Source: Anaerolineae bacterium (GTDB taxonomy: Bacteria > Chloroflexota > Anaerolineae > Anaerolineales > Villigracilaceae). Taken from it: a stretch of DNA of 64,000 bases. The stretch lies in the NCBI GenBank assembly GCA_003130845.1, contig QEXW01000115.1:1-64000 (forward strand), given 5' to 3'. Under the pieces are notes generated by a model. It did no database searches. It saw nothing but the letters and a program-made list of their open reading frames with translations, and was not told where the DNA came from. The translations under genes were made by a program, and so were the position numbers. Below are positions 26,862 to 36,366 of the stretch, in pieces; the first letter of the stretch is position 1, and every line of letters starts with the position of its first letter.

Positions 26862-27962
26862 TTAGCGGATTGCCATTTCGGTGTCGGGGTCGAAGATGTG
26901 GAAGTTGTCCATGTTAAAGGCGATTTGGACATCTTCGCCCACTTTGAAGTGGGTGCGCGGGTCTACGCGGGCGACGAAGTTATTGGGGCCACTTACCAGG
27001 TACAAGAAGATTTCGTTGCCCATCAATTCGATTACATCCACTTTGCAGCCAAATGTTTCGGCATGGATGTTGGGTGGCAGGAATTGTGGGTTGTGAATAT
27101 CTTCGGGGCGAATGCCGAAGACCACTTTCTTGCCGTCCAAATCTTGGTAGGGTTTGGCGCGGTGTTCGGGGATGGGCAAAGCAAACTCGCCGGTATCTAC
27201 ATAGAGGCGGCCACCCTCGCGCTTGATTTTGGCCGGGAAGAAGTTCATCGCCGGCGAACCGATGAAGCCGGCAACGAACATGTTGGCCGGGCGGTCATAC
27301 AGCGTTTGGGGTGTATCGAGCTGCTGGAGTTTGCCCTTGTTGATGACCGCGATGCGCGTCGCCATGGTCATCGCTTCCACTTGGTCGTGCGTAACGTAGA
27401 TGAAGGTGGTCTGGAGGCGTTGATGAAGTTTGCTAATGTTGGCGCGGGTTTCCACGCGCAGTTTGGCATCCAAGTTGGAGAGCGGTTCATCGAAGAGGAA
27501 CACCTTCGGATGACGAACAATGGCGCGTCCAACGGCAACACGCTGCCGCTGACCACCGGACAGTTGGCGTGGCTTGCGGTCGAGCAATTCATTGATGCCC
27601 AAGATTTCGGCTGCTTCGTACACACGCTTTTTGATTTCCTCTTTCGGCGTGCCGCGCAGCTTAAGGCTAAACGCCATGTTATCGAACACCGAAAGGTGCG
27701 GATACAAAGCATAGGATTGGAAGACCATTGCAATATCGCGGTCTTTGGGCGCAACATCGTTTACGACACGGTCACCAATTAAAATCCGCCCGCGCGTAAT
27801 TTCTTCCAAACCAGCGAGCAAGCGCAGGGCGGTTGTCTTGCCACAGCCAGAAGGACCTACGAACACCAGGAATTCTTTGTCCTGGATGTCTAAGTTCAGG
27901 TCGTTGACAGCCAAAACGTTCCCGAACTCTTTGGTTACATGGTCGTACGTTACACTTGCCAT
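26862..27962 (-). CDS. Sugar ABC transporter ATP-binding protein, MalK/UgpC family
   Basis: 366 residues. An N-terminal ATPase domain has Walker A GPSGCGKTT (36-44), a Q-loop in MVFQSYALYPHLSV, signature LSGGQRQRV, Walker B VFLFDEPLSNLD and the switch histidine in VTHDQ. The C-terminal OB-like regulatory domain (about 240-366) is typical of the MalK/UgpC/MsmX class, which can serve several sugar permeases. No permease or binding protein is adjacent, so it may be a shared ATPase. GGAGG precedes the ATG at 27962; the ATG at 27974 overlaps that site. Its promoter carries a palindromic operator. Confidence 0.94.
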   Translation of the reverse strand: MASVTYDHVTKEFGNVLAVNDLNLDIQDKEFLVFVGPSGCGKTTALRLLAGLEEITRGRILIGDRVVNDVAPKDRDIAMVFQSYALYPHLSVFDNMAFSLKLRGTPKEEIKKRVYEAAEILGINELLDRKPRQLSGGQRQRVAVGRAIVRHPKVFLFDEPLSNLDAKLRVETRANISKLHQRLQTTFIYVTHDQVEAMTMATRIAVINKGKLQQLDTPQTLYDRPANMFVAGFIGSPAMNFFPAKIKREGGRLYVDTGEFALPIPEHRAKPYQDLDGKKVVFGIRPEDIHNPQFLPPNIHAETFGCKVDVIELMGNEIFLYLVSGPNNFVARVDPRTHFKVGEDVQIAFNMDNFHIFDPDTEMAIR

Positions 27963-27996
27963 TTTAGCCTCCATTTCTTGAAAGTATCGTGACCTT

Positions 27997-28026
27997 ATTA
28001 TACGCGATTTTTTGTTTCATGAAACA
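27997..28026 (-). promoter_or_regulatory. ABC ATPase promoter with palindromic operator
   Basis: On the minus strand, -10 TATAAT (27997-28002) with a weak -35 (GTTTCA, 28020-28025) at 17 bp. The -35 lies inside the perfect 14-bp palindrome TGTTTCATGAAACA (28013-28026), which resembles operators of LacI- or GntR-type sugar regulators. Confidence 0.7.
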
Positions 28027-28037
28027 TGATGAATGTC

Positions 28038-28069
28038 ATGTAACAAAATGTAACAAAAAATGTAACAAA
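28038..28069. repeat. Three direct repeats of ATGTAACAAA
   Basis: Copies at 28038-28047, 28048-28057 and 28060-28069, i.e. 10 and 12 bp apart and so on about the same DNA face, in the divergent region between the ABC ATPase and mutS. Confidence 0.6.
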
Positions 28070-28115
28070 TCAAACCCGGCTTTCGCCAATCGTTTTGCTT
28101 TTGCTCGTTTCGTTG

Positions 28116-28121
28116 TAGAAT
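28116..28121 (+). promoter_or_regulatory. -10 box giving a leaderless mutS mRNA
   Basis: TAGAAT ends 6 nt before the mutS ATG at 28128; no ribosome site is present. The -35 (TTTTGC at 28093-28098) is weak. Confidence 0.6.
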
Positions 28122-28127
28122 CGCACC

Positions 28128-30719
28128 ATGAGCCATGAAGAAGTCACCCCGGTCCGCCAGCAATATCTAGATACCAAACGCCAGTACCAGGATTGTATTC
28201 TGCTTTTTCGTTTGGGCGATTTTTACGAAACCTTTGATGAAGATGCCGAAATTGTGGCGCGTGAACTGGACATTGTCCTGACTTCGCGCCCGGTGGGAAA
28301 AGGCATCCGTGCGCCCTTGGCCGGTATCCCCTACCATGCGCTGGATAACTATCTGCTTAAATTGGTGCAAAAAGGGTATCGGGTTGCGATTGCCGAACAA
28401 ATGGGTGACCAACCGGTGAAGGGGATTTTCCCGCGTAAGGTGGTGCGTGTTGTCACTCCCGGCACGCTCATCGAGCCGAATTTGTTGCCGGGCGATGCCA
28501 ATAACTACTTAGCGGCAGTTGTGGTGGATGCGGGCACATCCGAAACGGGAACGAGCTCGCGGGCTGCCATCGCTTATGCCGATATAACGACCGGTGAGTT
28601 TGCCGTTACCGAATTAGAGTACCTGGATGGCGCTCCTCTGCGGGCTGAATTGACCCGTTTACGCCCGGCGGAAATTCTTTATCCGGATACGTGGGTTGCT
28701 CCTTTCCTGCCGGGAGAGGAACGCACCACGCCTCTGCCAGCGTGGCGCTTTGAACCAGGGCGCTGCACCGAAATTTTGTTGCGACATTTCGGCGCTGCCA
28801 CGCTGGAGGGCTTTGGCTTAAAAAATGCCCCACTGTCCATTCGTGCTTGTGGTGTCATTCTCGACTATCTCAAAGACACCGAACCTGGCTCTTTGGCCTT
28901 GCTCAATAGTCTGCGGGTATATAGCTTGCACGAATTTATGACGTTGGATGCGGCTACGCGCCGGAACTTAGAACTGACCGAAACCTTGCGCGGTGAAAGC
29001 AAAGGTTCGTTGCTGAGTGTGTTGGATTGCACCATGACCCCGATGGGAAAGCGTATGCTGCGACAGTGGGTCAGCCAACCCCTTTTAGAGCCGGCCAAGA
29101 TTGAAATACGGCTTGATAGGGTGGAATTTTTCTTTGCGAACGGTATGCTGCGCGCTGAACTACGCGCTGCGCTCAAACCCCTGGCCGACCTAGAGCGCCT
29201 GACCAACCGGATTGTCAGCGGACATGCGCAGCCGCGCGACTTAGCCGCTTTGCGCGAAACATTGCGCCGCATTCCGGGCATCCTGGCCATTTTGCCGACC
29301 AACGCCCCTCCTTTGCAGGCCATGTTAAGTCGTCTTTCTCCCTGCGCCGAAGCATTGAGCCTGCTTGAAGCCGCCCTGGCCGATGAGCCGCCAGCTACCA
29401 CCCAGAACATTGGCATCATTCGTCCCGGTTATTCTTCCGAATTGGATGGCATTATCCAGGCTTCGGCCCATGCGCGCGAATGGATAAACAACCTAGAAGC
29501 CCTCGAGCGGGAACGCACCGGCATTAAGACCCTCAAAGTGGGCTATAACAAAGTCTTTGGGTATTACATCGAAATCTCTGCCGGGCAAGCAGCCAATGCA
29601 CCGGCGCACTATATTCGCAAGCAAACGCTCGTCAATGCTGAGCGGTTTATCACGCCGGAGATGAAAGAATACGAAACGCTCGTTTTGAATGCGGAAGAGC
29701 GGATTCGTGAACTGGAATTGCGCTTGTTCAAAGAAATCTGCGCTGCTTTGGCGGCGCAAGCCACCCTTTTGCTCGATACCGCGCGCACCTTAGCCGAACT
29801 AGATTGTTTGGCTGCCCTGGCCGAAACCGCTGCGCGCAACGACTATACGCGCCCGCGCATCAGCCGCGATTCGGTCTTGGAGATTCGCGAGGGACGGCAT
29901 CCGGTGGTTGAAACAAGCCTAAAGGGCGAGCGCTACGTCCCGAATGACGTCGTGTTTGAGCCGGGAGAAATTGTGCGTATCATCACCGGCCCCAACATGA
30001 GCGGCAAAAGCACCTTCTTGCGGCAAGCGGCCATCATTACGCTCATGGCGCAAATGGGTAGTTTTGTGCCGGCCACCTCTGCCACCATTGGGCTGGTGGA
30101 CCGCATCTTCACCCGCATCGGCGCGCAGGACGAGATTCACGCCGGGCAATCTACCTTCATGGTGGAGATGATTGAGACGGCCAACATCCTGCATCACGCC
30201 ACTCCGCGCTCGCTGCTGATTCTGGATGAAATCGGGCGCGGCACCAGCACGTACGATGGGGTTTCGATTGCCTGGGCTGTGGTGGAATACATTCACAATC
30301 ATCCACACTTGCGCGCCAAGACGCTCTTTGCTACCCATTATCATGAACTGACTCAATTGGCCGATTTGCTGCCCGGCGTGCGCAATTACAACGTCGCGGT
30401 CACAGAATCTGAGGGGAAGGTGGTTTTCTTGCACAAAATTATTCCCGGCGGGGCTGACCGCAGTTATGGTATTCATGTGGCCCAACTGGCCGGGCTGCCG
30501 CGCCCGGTCATTCAGCGTGCCAGCGAGATTATGGCCGAACTGGAGAAGACTTCAGGACGGGCGGTCAAAATCAACCCCCTCGCCGCTCAACAAATCGCGC
30601 TGTTCCCTGAAACCAACCCCCTGCTGGAAGAGTTGCAAAAGATTGACATCAACAACCTATCGCCGATTGAGGCGCTTAACAAGCTCTTTGAGTGGCAAAA
30701 GAACTATGGGCGGCGTTGA
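28128..30719 (+). CDS. mutS: DNA mismatch repair protein MutS
   Basis: 863 residues, full length. It recognises mismatches through the Phe-x-Glu wedge (F32-Y33-E34 in LGDFYETF) and has the MutS core, clamp and ATPase domains; Walker A GPNMSGKST near residue 621, then LLILDEIGRGTSTYDG (Walker B and D-loop) and ATHYHEL. The C-terminal helix-turn-helix dimer region is short. mutL is not adjacent. The mRNA is probably leaderless. The last 14 bp overlap the next gene in another frame. Confidence 0.97.
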   Translation: MSHEEVTPVRQQYLDTKRQYQDCILLFRLGDFYETFDEDAEIVARELDIVLTSRPVGKGIRAPLAGIPYHALDNYLLKLVQKGYRVAIAEQMGDQPVKGIFPRKVVRVVTPGTLIEPNLLPGDANNYLAAVVVDAGTSETGTSSRAAIAYADITTGEFAVTELEYLDGAPLRAELTRLRPAEILYPDTWVAPFLPGEERTTPLPAWRFEPGRCTEILLRHFGAATLEGFGLKNAPLSIRACGVILDYLKDTEPGSLALLNSLRVYSLHEFMTLDAATRRNLELTETLRGESKGSLLSVLDCTMTPMGKRMLRQWVSQPLLEPAKIEIRLDRVEFFFANGMLRAELRAALKPLADLERLTNRIVSGHAQPRDLAALRETLRRIPGILAILPTNAPPLQAMLSRLSPCAEALSLLEAALADEPPATTQNIGIIRPGYSSELDGIIQASAHAREWINNLEALERERTGIKTLKVGYNKVFGYYIEISAGQAANAPAHYIRKQTLVNAERFITPEMKEYETLVLNAEERIRELELRLFKEICAALAAQATLLLDTARTLAELDCLAALAETAARNDYTRPRISRDSVLEIREGRHPVVETSLKGERYVPNDVVFEPGEIVRIITGPNMSGKSTFLRQAAIITLMAQMGSFVPATSATIGLVDRIFTRIGAQDEIHAGQSTFMVEMIETANILHHATPRSLLILDEIGRGTSTYDGVSIAWAVVEYIHNHPHLRAKTLFATHYHELTQLADLLPGVRNYNVAVTESEGKVVFLHKIIPGGADRSYGIHVAQLAGLPRPVIQRASEIMAELEKTSGRAVKINPLAAQQIALFPETNPLLEELQKIDINNLSPIEALNKLFEWQKNYGRR

Positions 30720-32340
30720 ATTTGCCCGTGCTTTGGCTTATTTGCCCCACCTCAAACTTGCCCAAAGGCGAGAGGGTGTGCAAATCACCCCGAGTGAATG
30801 GCGTTGGAGCGTTTTGTTTGCGCTGCTCGTTTCGATTTTAATCAGCGCTCCTTATTTGGTTGCCATTGGCAGTCAGACCGAAGCCTGGCGGTTTGGTGGG
30901 GTCTTGGTGGGGGCCGAGGACCTGAATTCTTACTTTGCCAAGATGAATCAAGGCGCACATGGCGCTTGGTTGTTTACTTCGCCCTATACCGCCCAAGCAC
31001 AATCAGGCATCCCTCTGTATTTGTTTTACCTGCTGCTTGGTAAATTAAGCGGCCCCGATTTTGCCAACCGGGTGCTGACTTTTCACTTGGCGCGTGTGGT
31101 CTGTGGCATTGCCTTTCTCTTGCTGGCCTATCGTTTTATGGCGGAATTTCTTTCGGACTCTACCAGCCGCAAGTTGGCTTTGTTTTTGGTGACCTTTGGC
31201 GGGGGGTTAGGCTGGCTGGTTGTGTTCTTTCCGACGGCGCGCGGCAGTGCAAGTTTTGAGAGCAGTCTGCCGTTAGAATTTTTCTCTCCCGAAGCGTTTT
31301 CCCTCCTCATGTTGTTCAGCTTGCCACATTTGCTCCTGGCGCGTAGTTTGTTGATATGTTCGTTGCTGGCCTATCTCAAGCAGCGCCCTGTTTGGGCTGG
31401 GTTAGTGCTTGGCGTTGGCGTCTTTATCCAACCGGCGATTGCGCCGATTGTGTGGGGGGTGCTGGGGATGGCAACCTTGCTAGAGATGATTCAAACCCGG
31501 CCAACCACGTTGAGACAAGTTTGGGCAGCTATCCGTTCGCTGTTGGTGGTTGGGGTGATTTCACTGCCGCCGTTTCTCTACTTTTTTTGGCTGATTGCCG
31601 TTCAGAAGCAACATTCCCAATATCTGCCCACTCCGCCGGTTTGGCAATATGCACTGGCGTTTGGTCTCTACGCTCCTTTTGCATTGCGTGGTTGGAAAAG
31701 CCTTTGGCATACCCGCCCCGAGCTGGCACGCTGGCTGAGCGCCTGGGTGCTTCTGCTGCCCATTTTGTTTATGTTGCCGCTTGGGGTCAATCGCCGCTTG
31801 GTGGAAGGCTTTTACTTGCCACTGGTGGCAGTGACGGTGCTTGGGTTCAACGTTCAACCTGGTTTATGGCTTCGGCGCTTAAGACTGTTTATCATTGCGC
31901 TGTTGGTGCTTTCGAGTTCCTTGTTTATGATGGGCGCTTTTCGTTCTGCTGCTTTGCCGGCGGAACCGGCTTTCTTACCGCAAGATAAATTGAGCGCATT
32001 TGCCTGGTTGAACTCCAATGCCCCGCCCGGCGCCGTTGTTTTTAGCTCCTTTGCAACCGGCAATCAGATTCCGGCCTATACCCACCTACTTGCCTACGCA
32101 GGCCATGCGATTGAAACGCCGAATAGTGCTGAGAAACACGCAGTAATTCTTGCATTCTTTAACTCACAGACCCATTTGACAGAGCGGCTTGCACTGCTGA
32201 CTCAGAACAACATCCGCTTTCTCTTCTATGGTCCAGAGGAACAGCAATTGGGCCAATTTAATCCCTCCACGTGGCCTGCGCTTAAGGAGCGGTTTCGGCA
32301 AGGTGCTTACTCAATCTACGAGGTAGACCCGGGTGATTAA
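30706..32340 (+). CDS. Polytopic membrane protein, GT-C glycosyltransferase-like
   Basis: 544 residues with about ten to eleven membrane helices and a soluble C-terminal part (from about residue 415). The long first extracytoplasmic loop, GVLVGAEDLNSYFAKMNQGAHG, carries an acidic E-D pair like the catalytic Asp loop of GT-C enzymes, and the C-terminal LSAFAWLNSNAPPGAVVFSSF segment recurs in such membrane glycosyltransferases. It probably uses a polyprenyl-phosphate sugar outside the membrane. I start it at the ATG at 30706, inside the end of mutS. It overlaps the next gene by 8 bp. Confidence 0.78.
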   Translation: MGGVEFARALAYLPHLKLAQRREGVQITPSEWRWSVLFALLVSILISAPYLVAIGSQTEAWRFGGVLVGAEDLNSYFAKMNQGAHGAWLFTSPYTAQAQSGIPLYLFYLLLGKLSGPDFANRVLTFHLARVVCGIAFLLLAYRFMAEFLSDSTSRKLALFLVTFGGGLGWLVVFFPTARGSASFESSLPLEFFSPEAFSLLMLFSLPHLLLARSLLICSLLAYLKQRPVWAGLVLGVGVFIQPAIAPIVWGVLGMATLLEMIQTRPTTLRQVWAAIRSLLVVGVISLPPFLYFFWLIAVQKQHSQYLPTPPVWQYALAFGLYAPFALRGWKSLWHTRPELARWLSAWVLLLPILFMLPLGVNRRLVEGFYLPLVAVTVLGFNVQPGLWLRRLRLFIIALLVLSSSLFMMGAFRSAALPAEPAFLPQDKLSAFAWLNSNAPPGAVVFSSFATGNQIPAYTHLLAYAGHAIETPNSAEKHAVILAFFNSQTHLTERLALLTQNNIRFLFYGPEEQQLGQFNPSTWPALKERFRQGAYSIYEVDPGD

Positions 32341-33841
32341 CACAATTCTGCCTGCCTCTCGCTTTCGAACCGCTGCCTGGCTGACTGTGATTGTTGTGTT
32401 GGGGCTAGGCGTGCGGCTTTCTGGTCCGTTTTCCGCTTCCTTTCCGCTGAACGATGGCGGTTTGTTCTATCAGATGGTGCTAGACGTGCAAAATAACCGC
32501 TATCAATTGCCGGAATTTACTTCGTACAACGGTGGAGCCATTCCGTTTGCTTACCCGCCGCTGGCCTTTTATGGGTATGGCATTCTGCAACAATTGAGTG
32601 GGATTTCCCTGCTCGATTTGATGCGGCTGCTTCCAGCCGTTATGAGCGGCTTGAGTGTTTTGGCTTTTTATATGCTGGCGCGTGCACTGGCACCCGATGA
32701 ACCGCAGGCTCTTTGGGCAACCCTGACCTTTGCGCTCTTGCCACGCACTTTTGATTGGCTGATTATGGGTGGTGGGCTGACGCGCGCCCCTGGCTTGTTG
32801 TTTGCGTTGCTTGCTTTGTGGCAGGCTTGGCGGCTGATGCAAGCACCAACCCTGAAAACATGTTTGTGGTTGGCGCTGTTTGTGGGCCTTACTGCGCTCA
32901 CACATCCTGAAGGACTGGCACAGATTGCCCTGACAGGCGTTTTCTTTTACATTTGGAAGAATCGCACCCTCGGCGGCGCGCTCTACGGCTTGGCAGCTGC
33001 TTTGGGTGGAATGCTGCTCTCGGCCCCTTGGTGGCTGGTGGTTGTTTCGCGCCATGGCCTGGCTCCCTTTGGGGCTGCACTTGCTGCCGCCCGCGCCGAT
33101 AGCCTGCCCTTTCTCTTACGGCCGTTCGGGTTGCTTAAGTTCGACTTTACCGATGAGCGTATCTTGCCTGTGTTTGCCATTCTGGGGCTGATTGGCTTGT
33201 TGCGTTTGCTGGCACAGCGCAAATCTGCCTTGGTGCTATGGTTCTTCATCCTTTACCTGCTCGAGCCGCGCAGTGGAACGCTTTACATGATGATACCGCT
33301 CGCCCTGTCGGTTGCGGTGGCCTTACACGAGGTGTTGCGGCCTGCATTTGCCCACTCTCGCTTGGTTTGGATAGTTCTATCCGGGCTGGTCGTTCTGTAT
33401 GGCGCCTTCAATTCTTTAGAAATTGCTGCCCATGTTGCCGGTAATCTTACCTTGCGGCCTGCTGACCTGGAAACGTTTGCTTGGATACGAACGCATACCC
33501 CTGTAACCGGTCGTTTTGTTTTGCTTACCAATGGGCATCCGTTGAACGATGCGGTGTCGGAATGGTTTCCTGCTCTTACTGGCCGGCAAAGCCTGTTTAC
33601 GGTCTTTGGCGCGGAGTGGCAAAATGACGGGCGTTTTGCCGACCGCTTAAATCAATATCGTGCCGTTCAGCGTTGCCACACCCAAGGAGCGACCTGTTTA
33701 GAACAGGAACTATCTGCGATAGAGTTTACTCATCTCTATATCAAGACCCCCTCCGTGTTGGCCGAGCAGCTGATTCGTTCGCCACACTATCGCCTGCTCT
33801 ATCAAACCGAGCAAGTTCTCTTGCTTGAACGTCTTCCGTAG
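32333..33841 (+). CDS. Polytopic membrane protein, GT-C glycosyltransferase-like
   Basis: 502 residues, about ten membrane helices, starting with GTG inside the previous gene. The first outside loop has the SFPLNDGGLFYQMVLDVQNN phrase with an Asp after the first helix, the usual place of the GT-C catalytic acid. The C-terminal soluble part contains LETFAWIRTHTPVTGRFVLLT, the counterpart of the segment in the preceding gene, so the two are probably distant paralogues acting in one pathway. Sugar and acceptor unknown. Confidence 0.78.
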   Translation: MINTILPASRFRTAAWLTVIVVLGLGVRLSGPFSASFPLNDGGLFYQMVLDVQNNRYQLPEFTSYNGGAIPFAYPPLAFYGYGILQQLSGISLLDLMRLLPAVMSGLSVLAFYMLARALAPDEPQALWATLTFALLPRTFDWLIMGGGLTRAPGLLFALLALWQAWRLMQAPTLKTCLWLALFVGLTALTHPEGLAQIALTGVFFYIWKNRTLGGALYGLAAALGGMLLSAPWWLVVVSRHGLAPFGAALAAARADSLPFLLRPFGLLKFDFTDERILPVFAILGLIGLLRLLAQRKSALVLWFFILYLLEPRSGTLYMMIPLALSVAVALHEVLRPAFAHSRLVWIVLSGLVVLYGAFNSLEIAAHVAGNLTLRPADLETFAWIRTHTPVTGRFVLLTNGHPLNDAVSEWFPALTGRQSLFTVFGAEWQNDGRFADRLNQYRAVQRCHTQGATCLEQELSAIEFTHLYIKTPSVLAEQLIRSPHYRLLYQTEQVLLLERLP

Positions 33842-33881
33842 TCGGCTGAATCTCTTTCAAATTTTCAACGATAGGGAAATT

Positions 33882-35042
33882 ATGAATGTAGAGCCTGTGC
33901 AACAACCTGAACTTTCGATTGTTTTGCCCTGTCTGAACGAAGAAAAAACCCTGGGTACTTGCATTCGCAAAGCACAAGCCTTTTTGCAACGCAGCGGGGT
34001 GCAGGGCGAAGTGATTGTTGCCGATAACGGCAGCACGGACCGCTCGGTAGAGATTGCAGAATCGCTCGGTGCGCGTGTGACACACATTTCAGAAAAAGGC
34101 TATGGCAGTGCCTTGCGAGGCGGGTTCGCGGCCGCGCGTGGCAAATACATCCTGATGGCCGATTCGGACGACAGTTACGACTTGGAAAACTTATCCCCCT
34201 TCCTAGAAAAACTGCGCGAGGGTTATGACCTGGTGATGGGCAATCGCTTCAAAGGCGGTATTCGGCCCGGCGCCATGCCCTGGCATCACCGCTACATCGG
34301 CAATCCGGTCCTATCGTTTATCGGCAAACTCTTCTTTCGCACGCCGGCCAATGATTTTCACTGTGGCATTCGCGCATTTACAAAAGAGGCGGTTCAGCGC
34401 ATGAACTTACAAACGACCGGTATGGAACTGGCGAGCGAAATTGTGATTAAAGCCTCGATTTTGGGCATGAAAGTTTGCGAAGTGCCAACCACGCTCTCGC
34501 CAGATGGGCGCGGTCGCCCCCCGCATTTGCGCAGCTTTCGCGATGGATGGCGGCATTTGCGCTTTCTCTTGCTGTATAGCCCGGCTTGGTTGTTCCTGTA
34601 TCCAGGCTTGTTTCTGTTGACCATGGGTGGATTACTCTCACTGTTGTTGTTCTTCGGCCCAGTGAATATTGGATTTCGATACATTGATTTTCATACCTTC
34701 ATTGCCGCCGGTTCACTCTCCTATTTGGGGCTTAATATGGTCTCGTTTGCAGTTATCACCCGTGTTTATGCCTACTACAACGGACTGTTGCCTGCTCCGC
34801 CGCGCTTGTTTGTCCTGTTTCGATACCTGAATCTGGAAACTGGCTTGCTAGCGGGGGCTGTGCTTGTACTTAGCGGGTTGATTTTGCTCTTGCGCGCCAT
34901 CTTGCTCTCCGATAATTTTGCCCAAATCGGCTTCGATACCAGTGTACGGCTGGTTTTCGGCGGCGCGCTGGCGCTGGTCAGCGGTGCGCAGGTCATTTTT
35001 ACTAGCTTTGTTTTGAGTATGGTGGGGATGAAAATCAAGTGA
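33882..35042 (+). CDS. Family 2 glycosyltransferase with C-terminal membrane helices
   Basis: 386 residues. GT2 domain: SIVLPCLNEEKTLG, the DNGSTDRS nucleotide loop, the DxD region MADSDDSY and the GNRFKGGIRPGAMPWHHR acceptor helix, as in polyprenyl-phosphate hexose synthases. From about residue 225 come roughly four membrane helices. It would charge polyprenyl phosphate with a sugar that the neighbouring GT-C enzymes then use. The ATG at 33882 is chosen over the upstream one at 33825, which overlaps the previous gene. Its stop overlaps the next start (GTGA). Confidence 0.9.
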   Translation: MNVEPVQQPELSIVLPCLNEEKTLGTCIRKAQAFLQRSGVQGEVIVADNGSTDRSVEIAESLGARVTHISEKGYGSALRGGFAAARGKYILMADSDDSYDLENLSPFLEKLREGYDLVMGNRFKGGIRPGAMPWHHRYIGNPVLSFIGKLFFRTPANDFHCGIRAFTKEAVQRMNLQTTGMELASEIVIKASILGMKVCEVPTTLSPDGRGRPPHLRSFRDGWRHLRFLLLYSPAWLFLYPGLFLLTMGGLLSLLLFFGPVNIGFRYIDFHTFIAAGSLSYLGLNMVSFAVITRVYAYYNGLLPAPPRLFVLFRYLNLETGLLAGAVLVLSGLILLLRAILLSDNFAQIGFDTSVRLVFGGALALVSGAQVIFTSFVLSMVGMKIK

Positions 35043-36160
35043 ACATCTTAATGACTAGTCACTATACTCTGCCTCATCGTGGCGGAATTGAAACAATTGT
35101 TGAAAAACTTTCTATGGCACTGGTCCAGCAGGGACACCAAGTGCGTGTTGTTTCCAGCAAAATTGAGGGGCAAAGTGTTTTCAATCTTCCCCAGCGGGGC
35201 ATAATTGGTATTCCTGCTTTCGACCCCTTCATGCGTTATGGCGTGCATTATCCTATTTTCGCCCCCTCTCTATTACCAGTGCTGTATCAGCAAGTACGAT
35301 GGGCTACCCTTGTGCATGTACAGGGTATGCTGTATCTCAATTCGTTGCTAGGGCTGTTGTTGGCACGTTTATTGCGCCGTCCTGCTGTTCTCACTGAGCA
35401 CGCTGGCTATGTTCCTTATAGCCATCCCTTGCTCAATTTGATCCAAACGTTGGCTGTTCACACTGTAGGACGCTTGGCGATAGCATTCAGCAACGCGATA
35501 ATTGTGCCAGATACAATTGTGCAAGAAATTTTAGAAAAACAATTCAGTGTGCCATCTTCTAAAATTGTGCGCATTCCATTGGGGGTAGATACTGATTTGT
35601 TTCACCCAATTTCAGAATCGGAAAAGCAATCTTTGCGCATTCGCCTAGGTTGGGATGAACGCCCTAAAGTGTTGTTTGTAGGCAATTACGTTGCGCGCAA
35701 ACGCATCCCCCTTTTACTTGAATCTATTTCTCCGCGTTTTGATGTTGTTTTGTGCGGTGAAGGATATACTAGCATTAGACTACCTTCACAGGTGTTGCTT
35801 TACCCTCCGCTCGGACACGAACATCTCGTCCAACTTTATCAAGCAGCTGACCTTTTTGTCATCCCATCCAAAGTAGAGACCTTTGCGATTGTTGCTTACG
35901 AAGCAATGGCTTGTGGTTTACCGGTTATCCTAACCGAAGATTTGAGTCACCTTAGTCTGCGCGAATCGGGGCAAGTGCAGTTTGTGCCTGCTACTGCTGC
36001 CGATTTGCAGCACACTATTCATTATCTGCTTGATTCCCCCGAAGAAAGCCGTCAGATTGGACAGCAATCAGCGCAATGGGTACAAGCACACTTTAGCTGG
36101 AATGTCTCAATTGCTCGACACCTTGAAATTTATCAAGCGCTCACTTCTTCATACTCATGA
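35039..36160 (+). CDS. Family 4 glycosyltransferase
   Basis: 373 residues with the GT-B fold. N-terminal acceptor domain with the MTSHYTLPHRGGIETIVEKLS start typical of GT4, and C-terminal nucleotide-sugar domain with VLFVGNYVARKRIPLLLESI and the EX7E motif ETFAIVAYE followed by AMACGLPVILTE. It would add a sugar to a lipid-linked or surface glycan. It begins with GTG in the stop of the GT2 gene. It is clearly more AT-rich and uses different codons than its neighbours, which suggests recent transfer together with the decayed region that follows. Confidence 0.9.
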   Translation: MNILMTSHYTLPHRGGIETIVEKLSMALVQQGHQVRVVSSKIEGQSVFNLPQRGIIGIPAFDPFMRYGVHYPIFAPSLLPVLYQQVRWATLVHVQGMLYLNSLLGLLLARLLRRPAVLTEHAGYVPYSHPLLNLIQTLAVHTVGRLAIAFSNAIIVPDTIVQEILEKQFSVPSSKIVRIPLGVDTDLFHPISESEKQSLRIRLGWDERPKVLFVGNYVARKRIPLLLESISPRFDVVLCGEGYTSIRLPSQVLLYPPLGHEHLVQLYQAADLFVIPSKVETFAIVAYEAMACGLPVILTEDLSHLSLRESGQVQFVPATAADLQHTIHYLLDSPEESRQIGQQSAQWVQAHFSWNVSIARHLEIYQALTSSYS

Positions 36161-36290
36161 AACTGCGCGCCTCTTTGTTATTAGGCATTTTACCTTCTTT
36201 CTCTTCAATCTGGCCATGTTTTTGATGTCAACCAAGGGACGTATTTGCAACCTTGTTTATTTCCCATTATGATTCCCTGGTAGTAAGCCT
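36157..36290 (+). pseudogene. N-terminal remnant of a gene coupled to the GT4
   Basis: An ATG overlaps the GT4 stop (ATGA) and opens a 22-codon peptide (MKLRASLLLGILPSFSS...) like the start of a glycosyltransferase; it stops at a TGA. A shifted frame continues with GHVFDVNQGTYLQP before another stop near 36285. This looks like a frameshifted and truncated gene start. Confidence 0.5.
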
Positions 36291-36366
36291 CGTTCCAAAT
36301 CGTTTATAAGTCAACATTTCTTACCGGGTCTAGGTTTGCTCGTTTGTGGATGAGAGGGTTTTCTAG

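Noticed and set aside
26796-27782. 328-codon plus-strand ORF opposite the ABC ATPase
   Set aside because: Antisense shadow: the minus strand carries intact ATPase motifs, whereas this frame has no recognisable domain or ribosome site.
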